From Terfezia claveryi (Eukaryota > Ascomycota > Pezizomycetes > Pezizales > Pezizaceae): a stretch of DNA of 64,000 nucleotides. The stretch lies in NCBI GenBank assembly GCA_015179025.1, contig WHUX01000004.1:558001-622000 (forward strand), read 5' to 3'. This document shows, one piece after another, positions 37,701-48,215 of this stretch (the stretch's first letter is position 1; every line of letters starts with the position of its first letter). The notes under the pieces are model-generated. The model had not been told where the DNA came from. It saw only the letters and a program-made list of their open reading frames with translations, and did not search any database. A program made the position numbers and the translations under genes.

Positions 37701-38861
37701 TTCATAATTTTCATAATTGCACTAACCTAAAACGTCAGACTACCATATTCGGTAGTATACTGCCGTAAATAGACTAGTCTCAGATATCTGGATGAAAATT
37801 GGAAAATATAAACAAGTTACAATAATGCCAACCAGCACTACAAGTTACCAAAAAGAGAAGATATAAGCCGAAAATAGGCTAGTTTATTTTTATTTTTATT
37901 TTTTGGGAAGTACTATCTAGTAGTTTTTTTTAAACCGTGAGCAGGAAAGAGAAAGAGGTCGAGACTAGAAAGAGGGGATCAAAGAAAAAAAAAAAACTTC
38001 TCATTAAATTTTTTATTTTTTATTTTATTTTTTTTTATTTTAAATTTTTTAGTTCTTTTAGTAGAAAAATATATTAAATTAAAGTAGATTATGTACTCTA
38101 ACAAAAACTGGTCGATGTGTGCACATTACCATTAAATTATGAGAGCGTTATGGTGCGTGTGTGTGTTTTGGCGATGTATTTGGCTAGTACATATGTAGTT
38201 GACTTTCGCCTGGGAAAAGCCACACTATAATCTACTTACTTAGTTTAGCTGATGTTTTTTTTGTCTATGTTGACGATGCAATGCGGGAAATCGATAGAGA
38301 AGTAGATTTATCTATAATAATAATAATAAAGGGTTCCGTTGGTTTTATGTTGTCCTGATACACCTTGAGAGGGGAGGGGATGGCCGCGGGGGGGGGTGGA
38401 TAGTTTCAATGCTGTTGCAGTATAACATTATGGGGAATTCGTGTTACCCTGAATTGCTTTTTGGTCCCATCCCGCGGAGGCTGAACGGTATGAACTATTC
38501 CTAAACGTTTTAACCCTTGGGAAGCGTAGTCCGGTTATAGGCGGGGGCATTTTCCGTCAGGAATGGGTTCCTCAACTCCCTCACGAACAACTTCTTACTC
38601 GCATACATGACGACTGTGGAACCCATAGCTTGCCTTGTGCCACACAGGCTATGGAACAGGCAAGTTATTAACCGAAGAGTATAATTACAAGTCATAATAT
38701 TCGAGTTGATGTTTGTGAAACTCTGCAATTTCATTGTATGCGTTAAGTATACGTTCCACGTCAGTCCATAATCCTAATGTCTGATGTACAATTCCTCCTT
38801 CATCTGGCAATAGCCGGTAAATTACAGTTGTCGCAATTAATTCTACTTTTAATCTCCCGTT
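34799..38861. other. Intergenic region upstream of PDS5, with repeat relics
   Basis: About 4 kb with no gene seen. A TTG-rich stretch lies just upstream of PDS5 (34848-34880). Low-complexity A/T runs are at 35737-35780 and 37980-38070. A diverged direct repeat lies at 36931-37376. It also carries GTTACCCTGAA at 38443-38453 and AACCAGACTA at 36456-36465. Stops are frequent in all frames from 35.3 kb on, so this is probably decayed repeat DNA. Confidence 0.55.
36931..37376. repeat. Diverged direct repeat pair, first copy split by about 146 bp
   Basis: Copy 1 begins GGTATGTTTTGGTGGGGCG at 36932 and resumes at 37104 with AAAGATTGCAATGGTG, running on to GGACCGTTGGTAAAACG and TATATGGAGCGAAAC (37207). 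Copy 2 (37229-37376) has the same blocks in the same order with no gap after the first. Relative to copy 2, copy 1 carries about 146 extra bases (36958-37103). Confidence 0.75.
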
Positions 38862-40997
38862 TTACCTCCACAACGCGAAGGCCCCCCTTCCACCCTCCAA
38901 GCTCCATCCAGGAGCGTCCTGCTCCGCCTCCCCCTCCTCCTCCCCCTCTTCCCCGCCCTGCTCCGGGCTATCGATTTTGGAATCATCGCTCTTGCTACTC
39001 ACACTACTCGCATCGCTCGCCCTCCTCCTTCTCTTCACCAACCGCGCCACCGCAGTCCTCACAAGCCCCTCCAACCACTTGATCAATGCCTCTGCAACTT
39101 CCTCTGGCACGAATGGTGGAAGCGCGGTCGGATATATATTCTGGTGTCCAGAAAGAACCCTTATCAGGGGCTGGCCGGAGTTATAACTGGTGGAAAGGAG
39201 CGAGAGCAGTTTTGTGCAAATGGGGCAACAACGCTTGGAAACCCCAATGTGGCGGTATGTATGTTGGAAGAGGGTTAGCTCCTGGCCAACGGGGGTCTCG
39301 GTAGCAGGGGTCTCGGTAGCGGCGGTTGTAGGGTGGTAGCGATGGCCTAGGTAAGCGAGAGTACCAAGCATGGCCTCCGCATGATAGCAACCACCGAATC
39401 GAGGAGCAGCACGAAGGAAGAATTTCGACTTTCCATGCTGGCGGGCATAGCCTTGAAGCGTATCGATGACCTCCTTGGATGTGAAGTTACCGGCCCCATC
39501 TGCATTGTCAGGATACATGTTCTTAATAATGTCTTGCCATGGTTCCATTTCCGCTGTCCGTTGAACGATTTCCGCGGGCGGCTCCCACAGGGTAAGTTTC
39601 AGTGGTTCTGCGGGAAGAGTTCCCGAGTTTGTCACCGACTCGATTGCCTGTTGATAGGATACTGCAAGCCGGAGAGATTGATGTGCAACCCGATGGGTAG
39701 CCTGCGCTTGGCTGATCTCAATCGTTGCGTCGGAAGGGCCATTGTCTGCATCATTGTCGCCCTGCGCTTGGCTGATCTCAATCGTTGCGTCGGAAGGGCC
39801 ATTGCCTGCATCATTATCCTCCTGAAACGTGACTTCGGCCATAGGTGCTGGCTCCAGGGACCGGCGCTGTGGGGAGACAAACGCCTCAATTATATCCATG
39901 TGCTCCCCAAAGATTGGTGAGCATTGGACTAGCTGATATAACATCTTCATCCAAAGTTCGGTATTTGCCAAAGCTGCCTCCACGCAATTGGTATCGGTAG
40001 ATTTACACGCACGTGAAAGGTGGGTCACGGAATCCATCGCCATTTTCTGTGCAAACAGGAGGATCTGGTGAAACTCAAAAGCCGTCTCTGGATTGTATTC
40101 CACTAGCAGACCAGCCTGAAGCTGGCCCACCAGGTATGGACATGTAGATCGATCAAAAAATTCAAAGAACAAAATCCCCCCAATGAGGATACACTCGGTC
40201 GAGGCGAATATGGCAGTGGGATAAGTGTTGCTAGATCTCCTTTGGTAGTGATAAGCAACCTCAGCGGAAATTTGTGTTTTGGTTGCTGCATGTATTGCAG
40301 TCAAATATGACTGGAAGGCGGGTGATTGGAAGCGTCGCCGCATTTTAGGTACACAGCGGAAGGTAATGTATCTACTGAAGAGCTTCCGAGACGCGAGCCG
40401 TTGCCTAGGGGACGAAATGATTTTATTGAGGAGAAGTTCAACGCTCGCAATGTGGCAGCTAAAGGGGACACTCTTGTAGATGTTGAGGTGTGCCAGCAAC
40501 TGTTGTCCAGTAGCTACGCCATCAAGGTGTTGCAAGATTACAGTGGAATCGTGTGAGATCGCAGGGTCTGTCGGTGGATTGCGACGTGGATTGCGAACGA
40601 TGATGTACTTGGTGGCGTCTAACTTGGTAGTTTGGGGTGTCTCCGTATTTGCGTCTATATCGGGTGAATCGCTCTCGGAATCCGTAGCAACAAGGAGTTC
40701 AAGGATTGCTTTGGGGCCAGAGCGTTTAGGAAGTACGCCAACTATCCTATGTTCGCGCACCAGGAGCAGGGCCACTTGATTCAACAGTTCGAGCCTCGAT
40801 CGGCCCTTCCGTGAGGAGGAGTATGGTGACTTTAACTCTGAGTTGGCAGCGGCCGGCAGTGGTATTGCAGGTTCAGGAACAGGACTAACGGCAGTAGAGT
40901 TCCGGAATGAAGCATCGGTGCACTGAAGTGCTGCCAGTATGGATGACAACGTGCGGACACGGAGGTCACGGGAATGTGCACCAGGATCAAGCTGCAT
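38862..40997 (-). CDS. Predicted OTT_1508-type zinc deaminase domain protein
   Basis: Single exon, 711 aa, ATG at 40997. The C-terminal part carries the cytidine-deaminase-superfamily zinc motif: H539-A-E541 in GGCYHAEAMLGTLAYLG, then C591-P-I-C594 in SKRCCPICTKLL. This spacing and the wording match the fungal 'OTT_1508-like deaminase' family, whose members are widely expanded in ascomycetes and of unknown substrate. His539, Glu541, Cys591 and Cys594 are all present, so the site looks intact. The N-terminal 500 residues are mostly helical with no domain I can name. Residues coded by 39701-39820 are a 20-residue tandem duplication. The tail is Arg-rich (VKRRRR) then acidic. It stands alone between decayed repeats and a retrotransposon, typical of accessory genes. 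The deaminase assignment rests on motif recognition; the activity is unproven. Confidence 0.75.
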   Translation of the reverse strand: MQLDPGAHSRDLRVRTLSSILAALQCTDASFRNSTAVSPVPEPAIPLPAAANSELKSPYSSSRKGRSRLELLNQVALLLVREHRIVGVLPKRSGPKAILELLVATDSESDSPDIDANTETPQTTKLDATKYIIVRNPRRNPPTDPAISHDSTVILQHLDGVATGQQLLAHLNIYKSVPFSCHIASVELLLNKIISSPRQRLASRKLFSRYITFRCVPKMRRRFQSPAFQSYLTAIHAATKTQISAEVAYHYQRRSSNTYPTAIFASTECILIGGILFFEFFDRSTCPYLVGQLQAGLLVEYNPETAFEFHQILLFAQKMAMDSVTHLSRACKSTDTNCVEAALANTELWMKMLYQLVQCSPIFGEHMDIIEAFVSPQRRSLEPAPMAEVTFQEDNDAGNGPSDATIEISQAQGDNDADNGPSDATIEISQAQATHRVAHQSLRLAVSYQQAIESVTNSGTLPAEPLKLTLWEPPAEIVQRTAEMEPWQDIIKNMYPDNADGAGNFTSKEVIDTLQGYARQHGKSKFFLRAAPRFGGCYHAEAMLGTLAYLGHRYHPTTAATETPATETPVGQELTLFQHTYRHIGVSKRCCPICTKLLSLLSTSYNSGQPLIRVLSGHQNIYPTALPPFVPEEVAEALIKWLEGLVRTAVARLVKRRRRASDASSVSSKSDDSKIDSPEQGGEEGEEEGEAEQDAPGWSLEGGRGAFALWR
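39701..39820. repeat. 60-bp tandem duplication inside the deaminase gene
   Basis: Two adjacent 60-base units differ at only a few positions and keep the reading frame. In the protein each unit reads GPSDATIEISQAQ preceded by DNDAxN. This near-identity indicates a recent, frame-preserving duplication. Confidence 0.93.
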
Positions 40998-41416
40998 GAG
41001 TGTGGTCGTGGTGAGTTTGAAGCTGGAGTTTCAGGAGGCAGCGTGGGGCGTAGAAGGTCAAGATGTCCGGGAAAGTTTGCAGAAATGCTCCTATCAACGT
41101 GTATATCAAGAGTTCACTATATATAATTGTGATGTAGAAGAGATGAAGAAACCGTAGTGGATCCGAAGGTTTTAGTGAAAGGGCAACAAAACTACCAACC
41201 TTCTCGATCGGGTCATTGGATAGTGACTTCTTCTTCTCATATACATGATGAATATATCGATAGGATCATCACACTTCAGACCTTCTAGTTAGGTTATGAT
41301 CCGGTTTTCGCTTTTCTCCGCTTAAAAAGCTTACCTTTACGTTTCTTCGTTCTTCTTTCCTACTGCTCTAATCATTTTCTCGCCATCCCATCTGCTTACC
41401 CCTATCACCTGCACAA
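40998..41416. other. Intergenic gap between the deaminase gene and the copia element
   Basis: About 420 bp. It contains the deaminase promoter and perhaps the 5' leader or LTR remnant of the copia element. No clear LTR boundary is visible. Confidence 0.45.
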
Positions 41417-43046
41417 ATGGCCTCTAACGGGGTAGACGTGATGAAAATCATCAAGCTAAATGGCACCAACTACCAAGACTGGGCGGATGATATGCGTTCA
41501 TTATTGATTTTGAAAGATCTCTGGGATAACATGCACGAGGACATTCCACCTGTGATACATGTTGAAGAGAGAGCTGCTTGGAGCAAAAAACAGCAACATG
41601 CCCATTCCTTGTTTCATTTGTCTTGTGAACGAGACCAAGCATGGAACATTCTCTCAGCCAGATATGCCTCAAACGACGTTTCTAATGTTATGAGACTGGA
41701 AGAGGCATTTGGACAAGCCCGAAAATCCCGTCAACAGAACATAGAACAATAGATAGGTCAAATATCTAACCTAGCCACCCAACTCAATAGTGTAGGTGTC
41801 GAAATACCAGACAACAGGATAGCTCACTGAATTTTGAATGGTTTAGGACAGGAGTTCATGGACTTAAAACACTCTCTACGTGCAAGAAGTAGTTTACTGA
41901 CTGTGGATATAGTTTCTCAGCAACTATTGGCAGTAGAAAGTAATTACCTAGACAGTATGGTAACTGGTACACAGGTGCAAAATGTTGAACACTACCTTGT
42001 CACTACTGGGGGAGGAACAGTAAACACTACCAGCTACCAAGTTTCTCCAAGACAAATAGGTTCTGAATCAATGCATGGACCGATAGCCACAGCTATGTCT
42101 AATACCACTACATCATCTTACTGCTCTATACCTTCGTGCCACTGTAGAAATACTAACATCCCAGTTTTCCGGTCCTCAACGTACTAGTACCAATCAAAAT
42201 TGGCGAGTCGAACCATATGCAAGAAGAAGTACAGGCCCAACATACTTGGTACGTGCAAACTATGGCTATATTGAAGAAAACTGCTGGATAAAACATTCTC
42301 ACCTTAAACTAAGATGGATGATTGAGAAGGAAGAATGGAGAAAGCAAAAAGGACCTTCAACCAGAAATCAAGATCCTCATACCTCTACTATTTTTCCTGC
42401 TGCCCAGTTAACTCAATTAGATCATTACCAAAGAGCAACTAATATGTCCACTTACCAGACGGCTTACCAAAACCTGACTTTCCTTTTAGGACCACCGCCA
42501 GACCAACTCACAAATCAACCTCAACGACATACCAATCAAATAATGTTCGATGACTCTTTCATGGGCCCAAGCTTATCAAGTACTAACTCCCATCAAATAG
42601 CAGGCTTTATATCCACCCTGAGAGGAAAAGAGTCTTTTGGGAGAGAATTTGCATATTCAGTAGAAACCAGAAGGGAAATCATCACCAATGAAGGAAGGAT
42701 AAACCCAGGTGATGAGCCAGGAAAATGGTTGGTAGACAGTGGAGCATCAAACTATTTCTCGCCGTTCAAGCATTTATTCATCTCCTTAAAACCCTGCAAT
42801 CCTCCGGTAGAAATCCTAACAGGCAATAGATGGGTTTACTCTTACTTTTACGGCACAATCTCTCTAGTCCTATTAGTCGAGAAAAGAATAATCCATGCTA
42901 ACCTTGACAACGTCCTATATGTTCCAAGCCTACAAACAAAAGTTAACCTCTTTTCGGTTCCAATATTAACAAATAAGGGTCTACACTGCGACCTTGATCC
43001 TACGGATTGCAAATTCACATTGAACGGAAGGATACTGGCTAGTTGA
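41417..43046 (+). mobile_element. Ty1/copia retrotransposon, gag to protease part, inactivated
   Basis: Begins MASNGVDVMKIIKLNGTNYQDW, a copia Gag (UBN2-type) start, and continues through ILSARYASNDVSNVM and LNGLGQEFMDLKHSLRAR. Two in-frame stops interrupt Gag: TAG at 41750 and TGA at 41828, each one C-to-T change from a sense codon. A frame change near 42187-42246 precedes a degraded zinc knuckle (YIEENCWIKH) and the aspartic protease signature WLVDSGAS (42727-42750), then the conserved LDNVLYVPSL and NLFSVPIL segments. The frame ends at 43046; homology resumes at 45645 with the integrase part. The element cannot make functional protein. Confidence 0.88.
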
Positions 43047-43887
43047 ACCAAGATAGGTAACTCATAGTGGTTGGATATGGATATTAGATATCATCAGTTA
43101 TATATATGGCTTTAGATATACTGCCATTCTCAGGATCGGCTCGTAATTTGTCAGGAGCCAGGCGAGTAGAGGTGGTAGTTTTGGAACTATGGTTGGCAGG
43201 TCTACGCTAGGGGCAGGCAATGTTGAAAGGGGTCGGCTAGCAACATGGGGAGGTGGATGCAGGGAATTGGACGCGGGTTCGATTCATGATAATACTGCCT
43301 CCTATAGGATCAGATTTTACATACATAAACATTTCGAATACTATCGACATTTATTTTTCAGGTGCGCCCTCAACCATGGGGTGCGCTTCATTGCACGTAG
43401 CAGGCATTCCTTCAGGGCTGAATAACTAAGGTATGGTTAGAGATCCAGGCAACCCGGAACGGGCAGCGTTGATCTCCCCTGGCGTTGCGGAAAGGCACGA
43501 GTTATGGATAGCAATACTAGCAATGATGGATAGATGAATAGCCAACAAAGGACCACTTCACCTGAGATATGTACGTAAGAGGTGTGTGTGTATGTGTGTG
43601 TGTCTGTATGTGAATACCACGTATGTACAAGTAATGTATACAAATGTGTGTTCGTGAAAGTATGTGCGAACGTATATGTGTGTATATGTCACGGCACTAA
43701 CGAACATAGTTACCCTCAACAGTAGGCAATGACCGGTAAAACGTTCTAGCGGGTTCTATAGCAAGCGTACTACGACTGGCAAGCGACAGAGTTATGGGAG
43801 ATCAAATGGCACGATGCTACAACAAACACCATATTTTTGCGGGCCAAACCTGATAATAAAGGGCTATGTTTGTAAACAAAGCCATTA

Positions 43888-44404
43888 CAAATCACAGCCT
43901 GAATCCTATCAATTATTGTTAAGTACGGCGTATCTGATAACTTTCACCTAACTAAAAGACCTCTAACCAGCTACCAACCTTATGAGCGTAGAGAATGATA
44001 TTTCAGATACTCTAATTGCTTGGTAAACCACAGTTCACCAGGCATCTATAACTACTGGTAGTTTCGTTTCAGGTGTCTGCAAAAAAAACTTCTACCCTAA
44101 TTGTTGTTGCCGATACTTTAACAATAATCAAAAATTCTTAAATTTATTGACATATGAAAGTACTACCTAACAGATCATGACTGTATTAACCTCTCAACTC
44201 TAGCTGAACCAAATTGGAATATTAGAGAGGGGTCTAATCGACTGGAAAATACATGAATCTATTGCAGTCGCTGGGATAGCTCCAGCGCCGTCGTCAATTC
44301 TATTCTTTTTGGTAAATCAGGACTCGTAAACCTTTATCAAATACAAGTGCATTATACACCAAATTGAATAATTATTTAAATTGCCCGTGAGCACAGAACA
44401 TATA
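43888..44404 (+). repeat. Dispersed repeat, inverted copy of 20434-20965
   Basis: Reads forward what 20965-20434 reads on the minus strand. Shared blocks include GGCGTATCTGATAACTTT, GGTAAACCACAGTTCACCAG, TTTCAGGTGTCTGCAAAAA, CAGATCATGACT, CTCTCAACTCTAGCTGA, GGTAAATCAGGACTCGTA and CAGAACATATA, in the same order with small gaps. The other copy is joined to copia reverse transcriptase sequence, so this is probably a pol-derived fragment. Confidence 0.85.
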
Positions 44405-44701
44405 TGGTTGGATTTGGGCATCCTTACCCTGAGATTTCAAACCAAACTTGATATGACCCTGCATCTTACCCCCCCCAACCAGACTAACCCCTCCCCCCCC
44501 CCCCTTCTCTCTGGAATGGGTCACTACGCCTGCTGAACCAACCCAACCTGCGACTTCAGCAGGGGTTCCCACAGAGGCAGAAAGGACAAGGGTAACTGAT
44601 TTCGGGTTTTCGTTTTGCGTTATCTTGGGCCAATTTGTTTACTCTGATTTTTTTCCCAGTAAATAATTTCCACTCTCCAAGAGCGTCTGAACGTATTTTT
44701 T

Positions 44702-44706
<5 letters not shown>

Positions 44707-44732
<26 letters not shown>
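44707..44732 (+). repeat. (GT)13 microsatellite
   Basis: Thirteen perfect GT units, preceded by a T run. Confidence 0.95.
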
Positions 44733-45059
44733 TGTTACCACAAATCGCGTTGAGATTTACCTACTTAAGCTATGGTGTTCATTTCTCTCTCACACATACA
44801 CTTTCCCTCTCTCTGCGCAGGACGTGCAGATTGTTTGTATGTTGCAGAATTGCTTTTTGCCTACCAAAACTAATATCCCTACAACTGATTCACGTGTGTG
44901 AAAATGTTTACATGTATATTATACGATATAGTCTAATATTTTAGATTAGCTATAGCAACACGATCATGAAGTACATATGTTCGGCGTGGTCAATTTCACC
45001 ACAAATTCTAATATGGGGATATATACACAGTATATGTAAATGTACTGTTAGGTCTTAGA

Positions 45060-45545
45060 CTAGTCCTCCAATCTATCAATTATGATTATGTACTGTAGTA
45101 CGTCTGGTTCATACCATTCCGCTTCCGTAACTGAAACATGTGCCGGTAAAATGCATTTCAGCGACCCAACCGAACGAAACTCCCTACATAGCTCCGCATT
45201 AATGGCTTCCAATCGGCATCGAGAGTACGTACCATCGAATTCTTTGGGGGCCATCTCCTCCTGTGAGTTCTTTCCCCTTTCCCTCCCTGATAAGCCATCG
45301 GGTCCTCCATGCTTAACTCCGGACACATGTTTCACCTCAAAATCAAATAACCGTATCCATGCCAACTATCTGTTGACGACCGAGCCAGGTAAATCTGATG
45401 CAGTTTGTTTGAATTGGTGTACAAGTGTCTTCACATCATTTCAACCAGAAATCTCACTCCATATAGGTAATCCGGAGTCTTCTTCAACGCCTTAAGCAAG
45501 CCTCGGCATTCCAGCTTTCTAGAGTCATACCCCTTCTCCACTCAC
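45060..45545 (-). mobile_element. Ty3/gypsy fragment (RNase H end of reverse transcriptase)
   Basis: On the minus strand it reads LECRGLLKALKK, YLYGVRFLVE, then a degraded stretch, then AWIRLFDFEVKHVSGVKHGGPDGLSGRERG, the typical gypsy RNase H end before the integrase zinc domain. Frames are broken. Further gypsy gag and RT relics on the same strand lie at 49.1-50.8 kb, but the DNA between contains other repeats, so one continuous element is not shown. Confidence 0.85.
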
Positions 45546-45644
45546 TTCCAAACCCCGTTTTCGTACCTCGCCGTATGCCTTCTTTTCTCATTCTCCAGCT
45601 CAGCTTGTTGTAGGATGTGATGACACTCTGTATCGGTACACAAA

Positions 45645-46310
45645 ATGCAACTTGCATATCAGGGCCAAGTCATTCCGCTCACTACATCAAACGATATATA
45701 CCTGTTGGAAGTCCCTCAAATTAATTCAAAGCTACCTCAAATTTACCTAACAGTGGAAGAAGCTATGGAATGGCATATTAGGTATGGGCACCTTCCCTTT
45801 CCTACATTTAGAAGAATACTCGAGGCACCCGACCATCTCAGCCGTTGCACTCAGCAATGTGAAATATGTATTACAACCATAATGACCCGGCCCCAGTCTA
45901 CAGCACATGGGATTAGAACATCCAAAGTAGGCCAAATCGTTTGTGGGCCTAAGCCTGTTGAAGACCTCTGCCACTAAAAATATATGATCACACTTATCAA
46001 CGATTTCTCATGGTTTACAATAACTCAAGCCATTACCTCAAAATCCGATGCAGCTAAAGCTCTTCAATGTATGATATCATACTTCACCACTCTGGCTAAT
46101 ATAAAGATCTAATCACTACCTACAAACTGGCTTTGGAGGAGAATTCAAATCTATCAAGTTTTGCTTGTGGCTTGAAAAAAAGGGAATTAGCGAAAAACCT
46201 ACTGTGCCCCATTACAGTGAGACAAATGCAGTCGCTGAAAGAACAAATCGAACAAACATGATAATGGTCCACACAAATCTCAGAATGCTTTGTCTTAGGT
46301 ATAGGGTTTT
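45645..46310 (+). mobile_element. Ty1/copia retrotransposon, pre-integrase and integrase part
   Basis: Continues the element begun at 41417. Seen: NDIYLLEVP, the HHCC zinc module (EWHIRYGHLPFPTF with Cys-Gln-Gln-Cys), then after a stop the integrase core with NDFSWFTITQA and, after further shifts, GGEFKSIKFCLWLEKKGI, VPHYSETNAVAERTNRTNM and VHTNLRML. The Asp usually preceding GGEF is replaced, so the catalytic triad is incomplete. No reverse transcriptase follows in this copy. Confidence 0.87.
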
Positions 46311-47339
46311 TTGCTATAGTCTCGTCTTGATAGCAATATAACCTTATAGACACTGTATGTGGATGTAAATCCCACTATTTTCGCTTCTGTTGCTCAATCA
46401 GTGAGTTTGCCATCTGTATATGCATGACAATAGACGGTTTCTCCAAAAGGCCAGAAGCGCCCCCGCTCATTCTATAGATCGAGACTGCTTAATTCGCTGC
46501 AGTGAGGTATCCCCATTCAGTGAACTATGTGGAATTCGATTTTTGATGAAGGTAACATACTCCATTGCTAAGGACCAAGTGGAGTTTGGCAGTTCTTTGA
46601 TGAATCCACCGAAAGAATGATCCTGCCCTGACCAGGCTCATAGCCTATCGGTTTCAGTGCTGGCAGGCTAGTTAGCTTAAGCCATTGCTTTCTCCTGTTC
46701 CGCTCCTCAAAAGAATTCTTCCTTAACCCTCGTAAGCTTATATAGTGAAAGAATGAAAGGAACAAGTGAGTGAACGAAATGAGTGTATGAGGAGAGATAT
46801 ATTCGCATCGACCCCTAAGACCATGTCGATCCATCACGGCGTTCATGGCCTTATTAAATACACAAATATCGGACGGATCTAGCAATACCGTGACAACCCT
46901 TTCATCCGTACATATCCATATCCATCTATATCCAGCATATCCACACTCGTCATACATATCCATCCGTATTCACATGTGTCTGATACTAGCGGTACGTATC
47001 CATATTCCAACATATAGAGCTCCGCAATTTACGCAAACCTTTCGACCCTAATTCTATAATAGACACATGTCCCCAGAAATGCCTTAACTTTCGACGGGAG
47101 GCCAATTTAAGATTTTTCTGACTTTTTCTTTAAAACGTTTTACATGTTTTGCCAACGGCATCGTTGACATATTTCCTACAAACTTTCCACAATATGCACT
47201 TCTCCTATGCTATATCAAAAATCATTCTAACTACCACCCTCGTGACCAAAGCGTGCGTCAAGTATTTATTTTGATCCACTATCGCATCTGCCTCTTCAGC
47301 CTGCTCATCCTCTGTCTGACCCAACCGGATAAAATAGCT
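46311..47339. other. Unassigned decayed DNA between copia integrase and minisatellite
   Basis: No gene recognised. Frequent stops in all frames; CATATCCAT-type repeats near 46910-47005. Probably the continuation of retroelement debris. Confidence 0.45.
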
Positions 47340-48215
47340 AACTTCACCCATAGTCTCCGCATCAAAAGTTGTCTCTTGAGGACATCCCTGAATGTGAATG
47401 ACTCGACCAGTGGGGTGAGCCTGGGGTGGAAGGTGGAGTATGACGCGAACTTGTGGCGAAGGCAGCTGCGGAGGGGGATGAGGATTTCGTTCGTATTTTG
47501 TTCCTGGCTCATAATCCCCTTATTTATAAAATGTTTTTATTCAAATGTTTCAGGTGGCTTCGTCCTTCCCTGGCGAAATACCTTCTCCGTGTCCTCCCTC
47601 AGTCTCGGCATCAGGAGAGATGTTTGAAGGTGAAATAATCTACCTCAAAGATTGAGTCTGGGGTAGATTGGATGGTGGAGTAAGGTGGAGTAAGTACAAG
47701 CAAGTGGCGGAAGCAGCTGTGAAGATTTCGCAAAATACCTTCTCCCATGTCCTCCCTCACAGTCTCGGCATCGGGAGAAATGTTTGAAGGTAAAATAATC
47801 TGCCCGAGAGATTGAGTCTGGGGTAGATTGGATGGTGGAGTAAGGTACAAGCGAGTGGCGTAAGCAGCTGTGAAAATCTCGCAAAAATACCTTCTCCATG
47901 TCCTCCCTCCCAGTCTCGACATCAAAGAGAGATGTTTGAAGGTGAAATAATCTGCCCGAGAGATTGAGTCTGGGGTAGATTGGATGGTGGAGTAAGGTAC
48001 AAGCGAGTGGCGGAAGCAGCTGTGAAAATCTCGCAAAAATACCTTCTCCATGTTTTCCCTCCCAGTCTCGACATCAAAGAGAGATGTTTGAAAGAGAAAT
48101 AATCTGCCTGAGAGATGAGTCTGGGGTAGATTGGATGACGGAGTAGGTAAGGTGCTATTGGATGGCGGAGAAAGGTGCTAGCTTGTGCTGGAAGCAACTG
48201 TAAAAGATTTTAAGA
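47340..48215. repeat. Minisatellite, about 152-bp unit, 4 clear copies plus a diverged one
   Basis: Units start at 47573, 47730, 47881 and 48033, with lengths of about 157, 151, 152 and 175 bases. Each contains the blocks ATACCTTCTCC, CAGTCTCG, GAGATGTTTGAA, AATAATCTGCC, TGAGTCTGGGGTAGATTGG and AGTGGCGGAAGCAGCTGTGA. Copies 2 and 3 are the most alike. A more diverged unit precedes them (about 47340-47500). The minus strand is open for up to 146 codons across several units, but unit length is not a multiple of three, so each copy is read in a different frame and I do not call it coding. Confidence 0.9.

Larger units (their letters stand above)
43047..45640. other. Foreign segment splitting the copia element
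   Basis: About 2.6 kb lying between the protease and pre-integrase parts of the copia element. It is a patchwork: GT-rich sequence (43580-43690), a copy of a pol-derived repeat (43888-44404), a (GT)13 microsatellite (44707-44732) and a minus-strand gypsy RNase H fragment (45060-45545). It also has GTTACCCTCAA at 43709-43719 and AACCAGACTA at 44477-44486. No single element with intact ends is visible. Confidence 0.6.

Noticed and set aside
47611..48051. Minus-strand frame of 146 codons inside the minisatellite
   Set aside because: Unit length is not a multiple of three, so copies are read in different frames; no conserved protein repeat results.
47340..48215. Repeat array considered as CRISPR
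   Set aside because: Units of about 152 bp are repeated end to end without unique spacers, and the genome is eukaryotic.
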